Shown in pieces: positions 53,712 through 62,639 of a DNA stretch of 64,000 nt (position 1 is the stretch's first letter; each line of letters begins with the position of its first letter). The stretch is from an uncultured Alistipes sp. Its GTDB lineage: Bacteria; Bacteroidota; Bacteroidia; Bacteroidales; Rikenellaceae. The notes beneath the pieces are model-generated. The model was not told where the DNA came from. It worked only from the letters and a program-made list of their open reading frames with translations, and made no database searches. The stretch covers positions 87,501 to 151,500 of the forward strand of contig NZ_OZ007039.1 in assembly GCF_963931675.1 (NCBI RefSeq). The letters run 5' to 3'. Position numbers and translations under genes: made by a program.

Positions 53712-55181
53712 TTACCTGATCCCCGCAAAGGCCTTGATGTCCTCGATGACCCGCCGGTCGTTCATCAGACGCGGAACCTTGTTCTTCCCGCGGGCCCGCA
53801 TCCAGGCCAGGAAACAACCCCGATCCAAACGGATCACCCGCTGGCGTTCGAGCGTCGTGCGGCGCTTGGCATCGTAATCCGAATTCACCGCCCGCAGCTC
53901 CTCGTCCAGCGTCGCGGCAAATGCCTCCAGGCTCTCCGGCTCGCGGTCGAACTCCACCAGCCACTCGTGGGCGCCCCGTTCGCGCAGCGACATGTAGCAC
54001 GGCGCCACCGTATATTCGCTCACCACCGCTCCCGTCCTGCGGCACGTCTCCGCAAGCGCCCGCTCCGCATTGTCGACGATCAGTTCCTCGCCGAAAACGT
54101 TGATATACTGTTTCGTGCGTCCCGCAAAGCGGATCCGGCAGGGGTTTGTCGAGGTAAATTCCACCGTGTCGCCGATCTCGTAGCGCCACAGGCCGTTGTT
54201 CGACGTGATCAGCACGGCATAAACCTTGCCGCACTCCACCCCTTCGAGCGGGACGATCTGCGTCCCGTGGCGGAACTCGAAGAAGGTCCCGTAGTCCAGC
54301 ATCAGCAGCATGTCGTTGCGCGCCGGGTCATCAGCCAATGCAAAGAAGCCCTCCGAGGCGTTGTAGGTCTCCATGTAGTGCATCCCCGCCGAAGGGATCA
54401 GCTCCTCGAACGAGCGCCGGTAGGGCGTAAATTCAACCCCTCCGTGGGCGAACATCTCCAGGTCGGGCCACACCTCCAGCAGGTTCCGCTTCCCGGTATA
54501 CTCCAGCACCCGGCGCATCAGCGCCAGGTTCCACGACGGAACCCCCGCAAAGGCCGTGATGTGTTCGCCCGTGCATTCGCGGCAGATCGCCTCGCATTTC
54601 GCATCGAAATCCGGGATGATCGCCGTCTCGATCCGCGGGGCCCGGAACCAGCCGCTCCAGAACGTCGTCTCGTGGATCAGCAGCGCCGAAAGGTCCCCGA
54701 CCAGATTGCGCCCCTCCCGCACGCACGAACCGCCCAGCGTCAGCGTCTTGCCCTCCAGGACCCGGCTCTGCGGGTAGTTCCCCGCATAGACCGTCGCCAC
54801 GTCGCGCATTCCCAGCGTATGGTTCCGCCACAGCGACTCGCGCGTCACCGGGATGTATTTGCTCCGGTCCGAAGTCGTCCCCGACGAGCGCGCGAACAAC
54901 GTCACACGACCCGGCCACGTCACATTCCGGGCCCCTTCGCGCATCCGCTCGACATAGGGTTTGAAGCGCTCGTAGTCGAACGTCTCGACCCGCGTCTGGA
55001 ACTGCTCCAACGTGCGGACATGCCGCAGATCGTAACGCTCCCCGAACTCCGTGTCGCGCCCCCGGCGCAGCAGGTGCTCCAACATCCGCATCTGCGTCTC
55101 GGCAGGATAGCGCCGAAACCGGTCGATCGACCGTTCCCGGCGGGAAAACCACGCCCTGAGTATGCTGTTTCGTAAAGACAT
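53712..55181 (-). CDS. GH3-family adenylate-forming enzyme
   Basis: About 489 residues starting at ATG 55181 (SLRNSILRAWF); ATGs at 55193 and 55211 are alternatives. The ATP-binding LFARSSGTTSDRSKYIPVT, HYMETYNASEGFFALADD and GLWRYEIGDTVEF are the GH3/acyl-adenylate motifs. Plant GH3 proteins join amino acids to hormones; Bacteroidota homologues have no known substrate but occur widely. The C-terminal part contains KQYINVFGEELIVDNAERAL. The upstream gap (55182-55331) has no gene. Confidence 0.88.
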   Translation of the reverse strand: MSLRNSILRAWFSRRERSIDRFRRYPAETQMRMLEHLLRRGRDTEFGERYDLRHVRTLEQFQTRVETFDYERFKPYVERMREGARNVTWPGRVTLFARSSGTTSDRSKYIPVTRESLWRNHTLGMRDVATVYAGNYPQSRVLEGKTLTLGGSCVREGRNLVGDLSALLIHETTFWSGWFRAPRIETAIIPDFDAKCEAICRECTGEHITAFAGVPSWNLALMRRVLEYTGKRNLLEVWPDLEMFAHGGVEFTPYRRSFEELIPSAGMHYMETYNASEGFFALADDPARNDMLLMLDYGTFFEFRHGTQIVPLEGVECGKVYAVLITSNNGLWRYEIGDTVEFTSTNPCRIRFAGRTKQYINVFGEELIVDNAERALAETCRRTGAVVSEYTVAPCYMSLRERGAHEWLVEFDREPESLEAFAATLDEELRAVNSDYDAKRRTTLERQRVIRLDRGCFLAWMRARGKNKVPRLMNDRRVIEDIKAFAGIR

Positions 55182-55331
55182 TTTTTCCAACATTCGACGG
55201 AGACCCGGCACCCGCCCGGGCCGTATCCACCCGGATCGATTCCGCGCTCCGTTCCTCTGTTTTTTTCGACAACCGACCGATGTGCGGCACCCGCCCCGGC
55301 AGCATCCGCCCCGGACCGTCCCCGCACCCCG

Positions 55332-56672
55332 TCAGTTAAAATAATATCCCACCTTCCCCACCGAACCCGGCATGGCAAAAACCACCACCCGGTCGTAAGG
55401 GTTGATCTCCATGTTGTCCACCGCAATGAAAACCTTGTCCCCGCGCACGATGCCCCCGATGATCGTATCCTCCGGCAGACCCAGATCCCTGATCCGCGCC
55501 TTCGTCGCCGGAGAGTTCGGCTTCACGATGAACTCCAGCACCTCGGCATCGCTCCCCGTCAGGCACTTGATCGCCTGCACGTCGGTCGACATCGTGAAAC
55601 GGAAGATGTTCGATGCCGTTACCAGTTTCTTGTTGATGATCGTGTCGATGCCGATCGACTCCGCCAGGTTGATGTAGTTCAGGTTCTCGACCTCCGCGAT
55701 CACCTTCTTCACCCCCATGCGCTTGGCCAGCATCGCCGCCAGGATGTTCGTCTCGCTGCGCCCCGTGACCGCCACAAAGGCGTCCATGTTCGACAGCCCC
55801 TCCTCCATCATCGCCTCCGTATTGCGGCCGTCCTCGTTGATGATCAACGTCTTGTCCAGCATTTCCGCCAGTCGGTAGGCCTTCTCGGCGTTATAGTCGA
55901 TGAGCTTGATGTTCACCTCGTCCTGCAGTTCCATGGCCACCCGGATCCCGATCCGCGAACCGCCCAGGATCATCATGTTCCGGATCTCGATATTCGTCTG
56001 TCCCGAGAACTCCATCACCTCGCGCACGGCGTCCTGGCGCGCAATCACGTAGATCACGTCCCCCTCCATGAACTCCTCGCCCTCGCGCGGGATGATCGTC
56101 TGCCCCCCGCGCGTAATGGCCACCGTCCGACAGTTCAGCGGTGTCGGGTCGTCGTCGAAGCCCGACAGCACCTGCCCCACCAGCGGCGAGGCCGGCTCCA
56201 GCCGGAAAACCACCAGCGAGAGCTTCCCGCTCGAAAAATCCACATACTCCGTCGTCGAGGTGTGGCCCAGCAGGTTGATCACCTCCTGCGCCGCCACCTT
56301 CTCCGGATAGAACAGGTAGTCGATGCCCATGTCGATGAACATCTCCTTGTTGTTGGGTTCCAGGTATTCGTTGTTGTCGACGCGCGCGATGGACTTCCGC
56401 GCCCCGAGCTTCTTGGCCAGCATCGCCGCCACGATGTTGTCGTTCTCCTCGTGGTTTACGGCGATGAACAGGTCGCACTTGCGGACCGCCGCCTTGCGCA
56501 GCACCGCAAAGGTCGTAGAGTCTCCCTCCACGGTAATTACGTCGGCCAGGGCTCCCACTTCGGCCAGCAGCTTCTGATCGCTGTCGATCACCGTGATGTC
56601 GTGTCCGTTTCCGCTGAGCATCCGCGCCAGATGGCTCCCCATCTCCCCGGCTCCCGCTATTACGATTTTCAT
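55332..56672 (-). CDS. trkA: Trk-type K+ transport regulatory subunit TrkA
   Basis: 446 residues from ATG 56672. Two RCK repeats, each a Rossmann NAD-binding fold (IVIAGAGEMGSHLARML at 1 and MMILGGSRIGIRVAMEL near 235) followed by an RCK-C domain (about 140-220 and 370-446). It gates a TrkH-type potassium channel; trkH is not in the window. A well-formed promoter lies at 56772-56801, giving a leader of about 95 nt. Confidence 0.93.
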   Translation of the reverse strand: MKIVIAGAGEMGSHLARMLSGNGHDITVIDSDQKLLAEVGALADVITVEGDSTTFAVLRKAAVRKCDLFIAVNHEENDNIVAAMLAKKLGARKSIARVDNNEYLEPNNKEMFIDMGIDYLFYPEKVAAQEVINLLGHTSTTEYVDFSSGKLSLVVFRLEPASPLVGQVLSGFDDDPTPLNCRTVAITRGGQTIIPREGEEFMEGDVIYVIARQDAVREVMEFSGQTNIEIRNMMILGGSRIGIRVAMELQDEVNIKLIDYNAEKAYRLAEMLDKTLIINEDGRNTEAMMEEGLSNMDAFVAVTGRSETNILAAMLAKRMGVKKVIAEVENLNYINLAESIGIDTIINKKLVTASNIFRFTMSTDVQAIKCLTGSDAEVLEFIVKPNSPATKARIRDLGLPEDTIIGGIVRGDKVFIAVDNMEINPYDRVVVFAMPGSVGKVGYYFN

Positions 56673-56756
56673 ACGCGCATCCGAATTAAATCCGCATTCA
56701 ATCCGCAGCCGTTCAGTACGGCACGGCCCCCGACCGCTACCGGCCGGGCAACATTC

Positions 56757-56801
56757 TTGCAATTTATCTTACAAATATATACATTTGTCCCCGAAAGCCA
56801 A
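56757..56801. promoter_or_regulatory. Interlocked divergent promoters of trkA and the small membrane protein gene
   Basis: Minus (trkA): TATATTTG at plus 56772-56779 and TTG at plus 56799-56801, 19-nt spacer. Plus: TTG at 56757-56759, 20-nt spacer, TACATTTG at 56780-56787. The two -7 boxes touch end to end (CAAATATATACATTTG), and each promoter's -33 box lies beyond the other's -7 box, so only one polymerase can bind at a time. Confidence 0.75.
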
Positions 56802-56829
56802 AATTTAAACCCGTAAAAACCGTCCCGCC

Positions 56830-57096
56830 ATGCCCGCCTGGTTAATCGTCCTGCTCTGCGCCATCGCCGCCGTCGCCTTTTTCGTCGTGGGGATGTCCCT
56901 CACGCTGATGATCAAGGGGCACCACATCGACTCGGAGATCTCCACCAACAAGGACATGCAGCGCCTCGGCATCAAATGTGCCGTGCAGGAGACCCGCGAG
57001 GCCGACGGTTCGGCCGAGTGCTCCGACAGCCACACCGCCGCCGGATGTTCCGGGAACTGCGGAGCCTGCGACATCGAGCACAAGACCGCCAAATAG
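56830..57096 (+). CDS. Small membrane protein with Cys-rich tail
   Basis: 88 residues: one N-terminal membrane helix (about 4-27), a conserved-looking cytosolic stretch HHIDSEISTNKDMQRLGIKC, and a tail with five Cys (ECSDSHTAAGCSGNCGACDI) able to bind a metal. I recall related small Bacteroidota proteins with the same middle part but no known function. It is divergent from trkA through overlapping promoters, which hints at linked but opposite expression. Confidence 0.65.
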   Translation: MPAWLIVLLCAIAAVAFFVVGMSLTLMIKGHHIDSEISTNKDMQRLGIKCAVQETREADGSAECSDSHTAAGCSGNCGACDIEHKTAK

Positions 57097-57168
57097 TTCC
57101 CGGAGTATCGACAGCCCCGGCCACCCGCCTTCCCGACCGCCCGACACGGCACTCCTCTCCACGAAAAA

Positions 57169-57195
57169 TCCCGGCATCCGCATCGGACGCCGGGA
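57169..57195. terminator. Hairpin terminator between the small membrane protein gene and cysQ
   Basis: TCCCGGC (57169-57175) and GCCGGGA (57189-57195) with an inner TCC/GGA pair. On the minus strand (end of cysQ) the hairpin is followed by GATTTTTCG, a short T run, so it likely ends the cysQ transcript. Confidence 0.55.
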
Positions 57196-57229
57196 CCTAT
57201 AATATAAACAGGTGCGCTCTGCCGCCCGC

Positions 57230-58075
57230 TCAGAACGGGCAGAACTTCGACCGGCAGTGGAACCACGGATTGTGCAGGTCCTCCTCGTTGTAGCGCAACA
57301 CCCCGTCGTCGGGCAGCGACCGCGTCGTGCCGCCCGCTTCCGAAAGGATCAACTCCCCGGCTGCCGTATCCCATTCATAGGTGTGGGTCGTGCGCACGTA
57401 ATAGTCGACCCGACCCTCGGCCAGCAGGCAGAACTTGTACGAACTCCCCTGCTCGACAACCTCCAGGTCCGGGTAGCGCTCCCGCAGGCGCGCCACGTAC
57501 TCGTGCGTCTCGGGGGTCTGGTGCGAGCGCGACAGCGCAACCCGAAGGTGGTCGTGATGCGCCTCCGAGGCCAAAGGAAGCGGCGTCCAGTCCCGCACGA
57601 TCTCCTCGTAGGTGTACTCCGCACCCGCATCGGGTACAATCCGCTCCTTGAGGTAAGAACCCGAATCCCGACCCGCAATATACATCTTCTCATAATAGGG
57701 TACGTAGATCACCGCCCCCATGCAGACGTTGTTCTCCATCAGCGCGATGTTCACCGTAAACTCGTTGTTCCCCTTGATGAACTCCACAGTCCCGTCCAGC
57801 GGGTCCACCAGCCAGTAGAGCTCCCAGTTGCAACGCTCCTCGTAACGCATCTCGCGCCCCTCCTCCGAAAGAATCGGAATCCGCGTCGGCCCGAGATACT
57901 CCCGGATCGTCCGGTGTGCAACCCGGTCGGCCTGCGTAATCGGGGTCCGGTCGTCCTTCAGGCTGATATCGTAGTCGTCGAGATTCTTGTATACTTGCAT
58001 GATCGAGGCTCCAGCTCTGACTGCCGCATTGAACAGCGGCGGCAGCAGATACATACGCACCTTGTCGTTTATCAT
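57230..58075 (-). CDS. cysQ: 3'(2'),5'-bisphosphate nucleotidase CysQ (inositol monophosphatase family)
   Basis: 281 residues from ATG 58075. The Li-sensitive phosphatase motifs are present: [26 protein letters not shown] and [18 protein letters not shown]. CysQ removes PAP, a by-product of sulphate assimilation. A longer frame to ATG 58114 exists, but a -7 box (minus TACCTTTA, plus 58117-58124) would place transcription start at or past that ATG, so the inner start is favoured. Confidence 0.88.
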   Translation of the reverse strand: MINDKVRMYLLPPLFNAAVRAGASIMQVYKNLDDYDISLKDDRTPITQADRVAHRTIREYLGPTRIPILSEEGREMRYEERCNWELYWLVDPLDGTVEFIKGNNEFTVNIALMENNVCMGAVIYVPYYEKMYIAGRDSGSYLKERIVPDAGAEYTYEEIVRDWTPLPLASEAHHDHLRVALSRSHQTPETHEYVARLRERYPDLEVVEQGSSYKFCLLAEGRVDYYVRTTHTYEWDTAAGELILSEAGGTTRSLPDDGVLRYNEEDLHNPWFHCRSKFCPF

Positions 58076-58291
58076 CGTCGCTCGTAATTTTAGATCGGAA
58101 TGTTCTATTGCCATCGTAAAGGTAACAAGAATTTATGAGACCGGAAAATTTTTCGAACCACAACACACCTCTTCCCGTCAAAGAGTACAGATTCGATCCG
58201 AAAATCGCCACTCGCTCCCGCCAAAACCGTGCCTCGGACACCCTTCTCCGATTTTTTTCTCGTTTCTGTATGGTTTCTCGAAAAATATTCC

Positions 58292-58299
58292 TATATTTG
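58292..58299 (+). promoter_or_regulatory. -7 box of rplU-rpmA
   Basis: TATATTTG at 58292-58299, 29 nt before the rplU ATG; no clear -33 box. The rest of the 253-bp divergent region (58076-58328) holds the cysQ -7 box and no gene. Confidence 0.55.
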
Positions 58300-58328
58300 C
58301 AACCCGAATTCATTCAATTACACGTAGA

Positions 58329-58640
58329 ATGTACGTAATCGTAGAGATTGCAGGTCAGCAGTTCAAGGCTGAAAAAGGTCGGAAACTTTATGTTCACCGT
58401 CTCCAGGGCGAAGAAAATTCGTCCGTAAGTTTCGACAAAGTCCTGCTCACAGACAACGACGGTCAGGTCAAAGTCGGTGCACCTGTTGTAGAAGGCGCCG
58501 CAGTAAAGTGCAAGATCCTCAAGCATCTGAAGGATGACAAGGTTCTGGTTTTCAAAAAGAAACGTCGCACCGGATACCAGAAGTGCAACGGACACCGCCA
58601 GTACCTTACCCAGATCCTCGTGGAAGAAATCGTTGCATAA
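58329..58640 (+). CDS. rplU: Ribosomal protein bL21
   Basis: 103 residues. [20 protein letters not shown] and the C-terminal [17 protein letters not shown] match bL21, a 50S protein. It precedes rpmA by 21 bp, the usual bacterial order. Confidence 0.98.
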   Translation: MYVIVEIAGQQFKAEKGRKLYVHRLQGEENSSVSFDKVLLTDNDGQVKVGAPVVEGAAVKCKILKHLKDDKVLVFKKKRRTGYQKCNGHRQYLTQILVEEIVA

Positions 58641-58661
58641 ACCTTTAAAAACTGAAGCATC

Positions 58662-58922
58662 ATGGCACACAAGAAAGGTGTAGGTAGTTCGAAGAACGGC
58701 CGTGAGTCGGAAAGCAAGCGACTCGGCATCAAACTGTTCGGTGGTCAGTTCGCAAAGGCGGGCAACATCATCGTTCGTCAGCGTGGAACGGTACACAATG
58801 CCGGTGAGAATGTCGGCATGGGCAAGGACCACACGCTCTTCGCTCTCGTAGACGGAACCGTCGAGTTCTGCAAGAAAGGCGAAGGAAAATCGTATGTCAG
58901 CGTAACCCCGCTGAGCGAGTAA
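58662..58922 (+). CDS. rpmA: Ribosomal protein bL27
   Basis: 86 residues. [20 protein letters not shown] at the N-terminus starts directly with the mature sequence that reaches the peptidyl-transferase centre; there is no cleavable Firmicutes-type leader. [20 protein letters not shown] is conserved. A perfect 17-bp terminator follows. Confidence 0.98.
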   Translation: MAHKKGVGSSKNGRESESKRLGIKLFGGQFAKAGNIIVRQRGTVHNAGENVGMGKDHTLFALVDGTVEFCKKGEGKSYVSVTPLSE

Positions 58923-58952
58923 TTCCTCGCGCGGGAAACGCCCCAACTTCAC

Positions 58953-58990
58953 AAAAGAGCCCCCTCGATGAATCGAGGGGGCTCTTTTCG
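58953..58990. terminator. Intrinsic terminator after rpmA
   Basis: AAAAGAGCCCCCTCGAT (58953-58969) and its exact complement (58972-58988). A left, T right, so it works in both directions between rpmA and the convergent META gene. Confidence 0.88.
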
Positions 58991-59099
58991 TGTCAGGGCC
59001 GGGTCCGGAAGCGCCCCGAAAGTGCCGCCTTCACGAAAACGCCGCCTCTCCCCAGCGGAAAAGCGGCGTCACAGGATCACTCCGGGATTCCGAAAGCCC

Positions 59100-59525
59100 C
59101 TATTCGGCAGCCGGCGTACCGCGGAATTCGGCAACCACCTGCCCGCCGTCGAGCAGCTTCAGATCCGAACCCTTGATTTCATAGCTGTCCACACCGTCGA
59201 GCATCCGCACGAACGAATCCTCGTACTCCATTTCGGGGCAGGCCATCCGCGTCATGCCCAGCGGACCCATCTTCAGGCTCTTGCCCGTGCGTTCGTATTT
59301 GCCGAAAAAGCGGTTGCAGTTGGTGCGTCCGGCCACCAGCGTATCGGCGGCATTGAACTCCAGCGTGAAGGCATCCTCCTCGGCGTCGACGGCCGAAGCC
59401 GGAATCGACTCCATCCTGGCAAGTTTCCACGTGGTACCCTCCAGCGGCAGTTCCTTCTGCGAAGAGTCTCCGCACGCGGTCATGGCGAAAAGCAGCGTTG
59501 CAGCTGCAAAAATCCGTGTCATCAT
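59100..59525 (-). CDS. META-domain lipoprotein (HslJ-like)
   Basis: 141 residues. Lipoprotein signal MMTRIFAAATLLFAMTAC, then a META domain beginning LEGTTWKLARME and containing NCNRFFGKYERTGKSLKMG and the classic MTRMACPEMEYEDSFVRML. In E. coli HslJ a related domain affects novobiocin resistance; in Bacteroidota the role is unknown. Its promoter is at 59611-59641. Confidence 0.88.
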   Translation of the reverse strand: MMTRIFAAATLLFAMTACGDSSQKELPLEGTTWKLARMESIPASAVDAEEDAFTLEFNAADTLVAGRTNCNRFFGKYERTGKSLKMGPLGMTRMACPEMEYEDSFVRMLDGVDSYEIKGSDLKLLDGGQVVAEFRGTPAAE

Positions 59526-59610
59526 CTTTTTACCTTTTTATTATAATAGTACAACTCCTGCCCCCGGAACCCTCAAATCACAGGCCAAAATTCCAACCGG
59601 GGCCGGTCCG

Positions 59611-59641
59611 CAAAGATAGCCAACAGAATCGGCAAAAACAA
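59611..59641 (-). promoter_or_regulatory. Promoter of the META lipoprotein gene
   Basis: TATCTTTG (plus 59611-59618) and TTG (plus 59639-59641), 20-nt spacer. It implies a leader of about 80 nt; I see no riboswitch there. Confidence 0.65.
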
Positions 59642-59691
59642 TCCCCCGAAAGGCAAAAAGCCCCTTTCCACGGATTTCCCGGCAAATAATC

Positions 59692-59722
59692 TTTGCACTT
59701 GTCGCATTTTTTCTTACTTTTG
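59692..59722 (+). promoter_or_regulatory. Promoter of tRNA-Arg
   Basis: TTTG at 59692-59695, 19-nt spacer, TACTTTTG at 59715-59722, 20 nt before the tRNA 5' end. Confidence 0.7.
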
Positions 59723-59742
59723 CATCGTTTTCCCCAGAAAAC

Positions 59743-59816
59743 GGTCCCGTAGCTCAGTTGGATAGAGCAGCAGATTTCTAATCTGCCGGTCGCGCGTTCG
59801 AGCCGCGCCGGGATCA
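59743..59816 (+). tRNA. tRNA-Arg (anticodon UCU)
   Basis: Full cloverleaf: acceptor GGTCCCG/CGGGATC (one G-U pair), D arm GCTC/GAGC, anticodon stem GCAGA/TCTGC with loop TTTCTAA (anticodon TCT), T arm GCGCG/CGCGC with loop TTCGAGC, discriminator A at 59816. The CCA end is not encoded. Confidence 0.95.
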
Positions 59817-59854
59817 CTTTTTACCCCTTTCGCCCGGCTTTTTTCACCTTTTTT

Positions 59855-59885
59855 TTGGCCAGACCGTTTTTTTTCCCTACATTTG
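59855..59885 (+). promoter_or_regulatory. Promoter of rpsP
   Basis: TTG at 59855-59857, 20-nt spacer, TACATTTG at 59878-59885. The leader to the rpsP ATG is about 53 nt. Confidence 0.75.
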
Positions 59886-59944
59886 CACGCTTAAAAGCCC
59901 GAACGGGTGAGCGTTTTTACTTTATTAACAAAATTTTATAGCAA

Positions 59945-60496
59945 ATGGCTGTTAAAATTCGTCTGGCACGTCACGGTAAGAAGGGATACGCCTTCTATCA
60001 CATCGTTGCCGCAGATAGCAGAGCGCCACGTGATGGTAAATTCATCGAAAAGTTGGGTACCTACAACCCCAACACGAATCCTGCTACGATCGATCTGAAC
60101 TTCGAGAAAGCTCTGGATTGGTTACTCAAAGGCGCACAACCTACGGATACCTGTCGGGCTATCCTCTCCTACAAGGGTGTACTCTACAAGAAACACCTGC
60201 TGGGTGGCGTGGCTAAAGGTGCCTTCACCGAAACCGAGGCCGAGGCCCGCTTCAACAAGTGGTTGGAGGCCAAGACCGGAAAGATCGAAGCCAAGACCAA
60301 CAAGATCGCTTCCGACGCCAAGTCGGCCGAGAAAGCCCGTCTGGCTGCCGAAACCAAGATCAAGGAGGAGCGCGCTGCAGCAATCGCCGAGAAGAAGGCT
60401 GCTGCCGAAGCTGCTGCCCGTGAGGCCGCAGAGGCTGCCGCTGCCGAGGCTGCAAACGCCGAGGAGGCTGCTCCCGAAGCTCCCGCCGCCGAGTAA
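59945..60496 (+). CDS. rpsP: Ribosomal protein bS16 with long Ala/Lys/Glu C-terminal extension
   Basis: 183 residues, twice the usual length. The first ~100 residues are standard bS16 ([33 protein letters not shown]). The last ~75 are a charged, Ala-rich helix ([20 protein letters not shown]), as in other Bacteroidota bS16 proteins. The last codons with the stop belong to a 42-bp tandem repeat that goes on past the gene. It is followed by rimM and mnmA. Confidence 0.96.
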   Translation: MAVKIRLARHGKKGYAFYHIVAADSRAPRDGKFIEKLGTYNPNTNPATIDLNFEKALDWLLKGAQPTDTCRAILSYKGVLYKKHLLGGVAKGAFTETEAEARFNKWLEAKTGKIEAKTNKIASDAKSAEKARLAAETKIKEERAAAIAEKKAAAEAAAREAAEAAAAEAANAEEAAPEAPAAE

Positions 60497-60583
60497 GTTC
60501 GGCACAGGAGGGGCGAAAAGCTCCCCGCCGCCGAGCAAGTTCGGCACAGGAAGGGCGAAAAGTTCCCCGCCGCCGAATAAGCA
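60483..60583 (+). repeat. 42-bp tandem repeat duplicating the 3' end of rpsP
   Basis: The unit starts near CCGCCGCCGAG and occurs 2.4 times (corresponding points at 60491, 60533 and 60575). 42 bp is 14 codons, so the copies are in frame with rpsP. The stop TAA in copy 1 is CAA in copy 2 and TAA again in copy 3: readthrough of the first stop would add 28 residues ending in the same PAAE. Confidence 0.75.
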
Positions 60584-60600
60584 GGTTTTCAATTTTGATA

Positions 60601-60650
60601 AAACAGGAGATCGCCCGAAGGGGAGATTTCCTGTTTTTTTTGTACTTTTG
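60601..60650 (+). terminator. Terminator after rpsP overlapping the rimM -7 box
   Basis: AAACAGGA (60601-60608) pairs with TCCTGTTT (60629-60636) and four more pairs extend the stem; eight T in total lead into TACTTTTG at 60643-60650, the apparent -7 box for rimM. rpsP can therefore be transcribed separately from rimM-mnmA. Confidence 0.6.
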
Positions 60651-60668
60651 CCCCAAATCCTTTCGCAA

Positions 60669-61187
60669 ATGGCTCTATCCGCTGGACGCATCAACAAACT
60701 CTTCGGAACCGACGGGGGCGTCATGCTCTCGCTCTACCCCGCGTTCCCCGACGATTTCGACCCCGCCGCCACCCCGCTCATGGTCACCATCGACGGCCTG
60801 GAGGTCCCGCTCTGGTGCGACCGCTTCGAACGCCGAGGCATCTCGGGGGCTACCGCCACCTTCGCCGATTTCGATACCGAACGCCGCGCCGAGGAGCTGC
60901 TGGGGCTCGAATTCCGCATCGAGGAGCCCGACGATGAGGATGATGACGAATTCTATCTCGAAGACCTCATCGGATTCGCCGTGGTGGCCGAAGAGGCCGG
61001 AACCGACCAAAAAAGCTCCGGGACCCTCACGGACTACTACGACAGCGACGCAAACCCCCTCTTCGAACTGGAGATCGGCAGCCACCGCGTCCTGGTCCCC
61101 GCCGTCGGGGAGTTCATCGCACACATCGATTTCGAGGGCCGCACGATCCATCTCGTCCTGCCCCAGGGTCTCTTAACGCTCGAATAG
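60669..61187 (+). CDS. rimM: Ribosome maturation factor RimM
   Basis: 172 residues from ATG 60669. N-terminal part GRINKLFGTDGGVMLSLYPA and PLMVTIDGLEVPLWCDRFER, then an acidic insertion (EEPDDEDDDEFYLEDLIGF) and the PRC-barrel end (LVPAVGEFIAHIDFEGRTIH, ending LPQGLLTLE). It binds the 30S head during assembly with S19. It follows rpsP as in many bacteria and ends 1 nt before mnmA. The frame is open further upstream through rpsP, but that is in another frame of rpsP. Confidence 0.88.
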   Translation: MALSAGRINKLFGTDGGVMLSLYPAFPDDFDPAATPLMVTIDGLEVPLWCDRFERRGISGATATFADFDTERRAEELLGLEFRIEEPDDEDDDEFYLEDLIGFAVVAEEAGTDQKSSGTLTDYYDSDANPLFELEIGSHRVLVPAVGEFIAHIDFEGRTIHLVLPQGLLTLE

Positions 61188-61188
61188 C

Positions 61189-62391
61189 ATGGCTCGCGTA
61201 GTAATCGGTCTCTCGGGCGGCGTCGATTCGTCGGTCGCCGCCTGGCTCCTCAAGGAGCAGGGACACGAGGTCATCGGCCTCTTCATGATCAACTGGCACG
61301 ACACAACCGGTACGCTCGAAGGCGACTGCCCGTGGCACGACGACCGCGTCTTCGCCGAGCTCGTCGCCCGCAAACTCGATATTCCGCTGCACGTCGTCGA
61401 CCTCTCGGCCGAATACCGCACCCGCGTCGTCGACTACATGTTCGCCGAGTACGAACGCGGCCGCACACCCAATCCCGACGTGCTGTGCAACCGCGAAATC
61501 AAGTTCGACGTCTTCCTGCGCGAAGCCCTCAAGCTCGGCGCCGATTACGTCGCAACGGGCCACTACTGCCGCAAGGCCGAAGAGACCCTTCCCGACGGCC
61601 GGGTCATCTACAAGCTCCTCGCAGGCAGCGACCCCAACAAGGACCAAAGCTATTTCCTCTGCCAGCTCTCCCAGGAGCAGTTGAGCCGGGCGTTGTTTCC
61701 CGTCGGCGGGCTGCTGAAACCCGAAGTGCGCCGCATCGCCGCCGAGCAGGGGTTGGCAACCGCCAAACGCAAGGATTCGCAGGGCATTTGTTTCGTGGGC
61801 AAGGTCGATTTGCCGACCTTCCTCCAGCAGAAACTCGCCGCCAGGCGCGGCAACATTCACGAAATACTCCCCTCGTGGCCGAAATTCGTGCGCGCGGAGG
61901 TCCCAGCCCCCGGTGCGGAGCCCTCCGACGAACAGTTGGCCCGGCTGGCCGAACCGTGGCACTACACCGTGCGCGACGGCAAGAAGATCGGCGAGCACAA
62001 CGGAGCCCACTACTACACCATCGGTCAGCGGAAGGGGCTCGGAATCGGAGGCCGCAAGGAGTCGCTGTTCATTCTCGCCACGGACACCGCACAGAATGTC
62101 ATCTATGTGGGTGAGGGCGACGCCCATCCGGGTCTGTGGCGTCCGGCATTGCGGATGTTGCCGGGGGAGGTGCACTGGGTGGACCCCGCTCGGGAGTTAC
62201 GGGTCGGCGAAAGCGCACGGTTCGCGGTCCGCATCCGTTATCGGCAGCCGCTGCAGGGTGCGCGGTTGTTCATCCGTGAGTCGGGGGCTTATCTGCTCTT
62301 CGACGAGCCCCAGCGCGGCATTACGCCGGGGCAGTTTGCCGCCTGGTATGACGGCGACGAACTGGTCGGCTCGGGTGTAATCGACGCTTAG
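61189..62391 (+). CDS. mnmA: tRNA 2-thiouridylase MnmA
   Basis: 400 residues. PP-loop IGLSGGVDSSVAAWLLKEQG, TPNPDVLCNREIKFD with the first catalytic Cys, RKDSQGICFVGKVDLPTF with the second, and the C-terminal beta barrel with YTIGQRKGLGIGG. It thiolates U34 of tRNA Lys, Glu and Gln. It shares a transcript with rimM. Confidence 0.96.
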   Translation: MARVVIGLSGGVDSSVAAWLLKEQGHEVIGLFMINWHDTTGTLEGDCPWHDDRVFAELVARKLDIPLHVVDLSAEYRTRVVDYMFAEYERGRTPNPDVLCNREIKFDVFLREALKLGADYVATGHYCRKAEETLPDGRVIYKLLAGSDPNKDQSYFLCQLSQEQLSRALFPVGGLLKPEVRRIAAEQGLATAKRKDSQGICFVGKVDLPTFLQQKLAARRGNIHEILPSWPKFVRAEVPAPGAEPSDEQLARLAEPWHYTVRDGKKIGEHNGAHYYTIGQRKGLGIGGRKESLFILATDTAQNVIYVGEGDAHPGLWRPALRMLPGEVHWVDPARELRVGESARFAVRIRYRQPLQGARLFIRESGAYLLFDEPQRGITPGQFAAWYDGDELVGSGVIDA

Positions 62392-62472
62392 CTCGCCTAA
62401 GAGGCGGGCGCATACGACCGTCGGGAGCGGTGTTTTGTTTCCGAACCTTTCAACCTTCCTTCGCCCACAGAA

Positions 62473-62511
62473 CCCGGTTCTTAACCGGGGCTTTTTGCAT
62501 CGGCAAAAAGC
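62473..62511 (+). terminator. Two adjacent hairpins after mnmA
   Basis: CCCGGTT/AACCGGG at 62473-62489 followed directly by GCTTTTTGC/GCAAAAAGC at 62490-62511. Probable end of the rimM-mnmA transcript. The sequence from 62512 to 62639 is AT-rich; no gene is seen. Confidence 0.5.
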
Positions 62512-62639
62512 GGTTTTATTTGTTTTAAATCAAAAAAGCATTTCTATTTTCCACAAAAGCACCCAGTTATTACTGAGCATCGATTGTGTATACGCAAGCA
62601 TACGATTTAAGAAGTTGCATAGCTTTACGAATCAAAACT

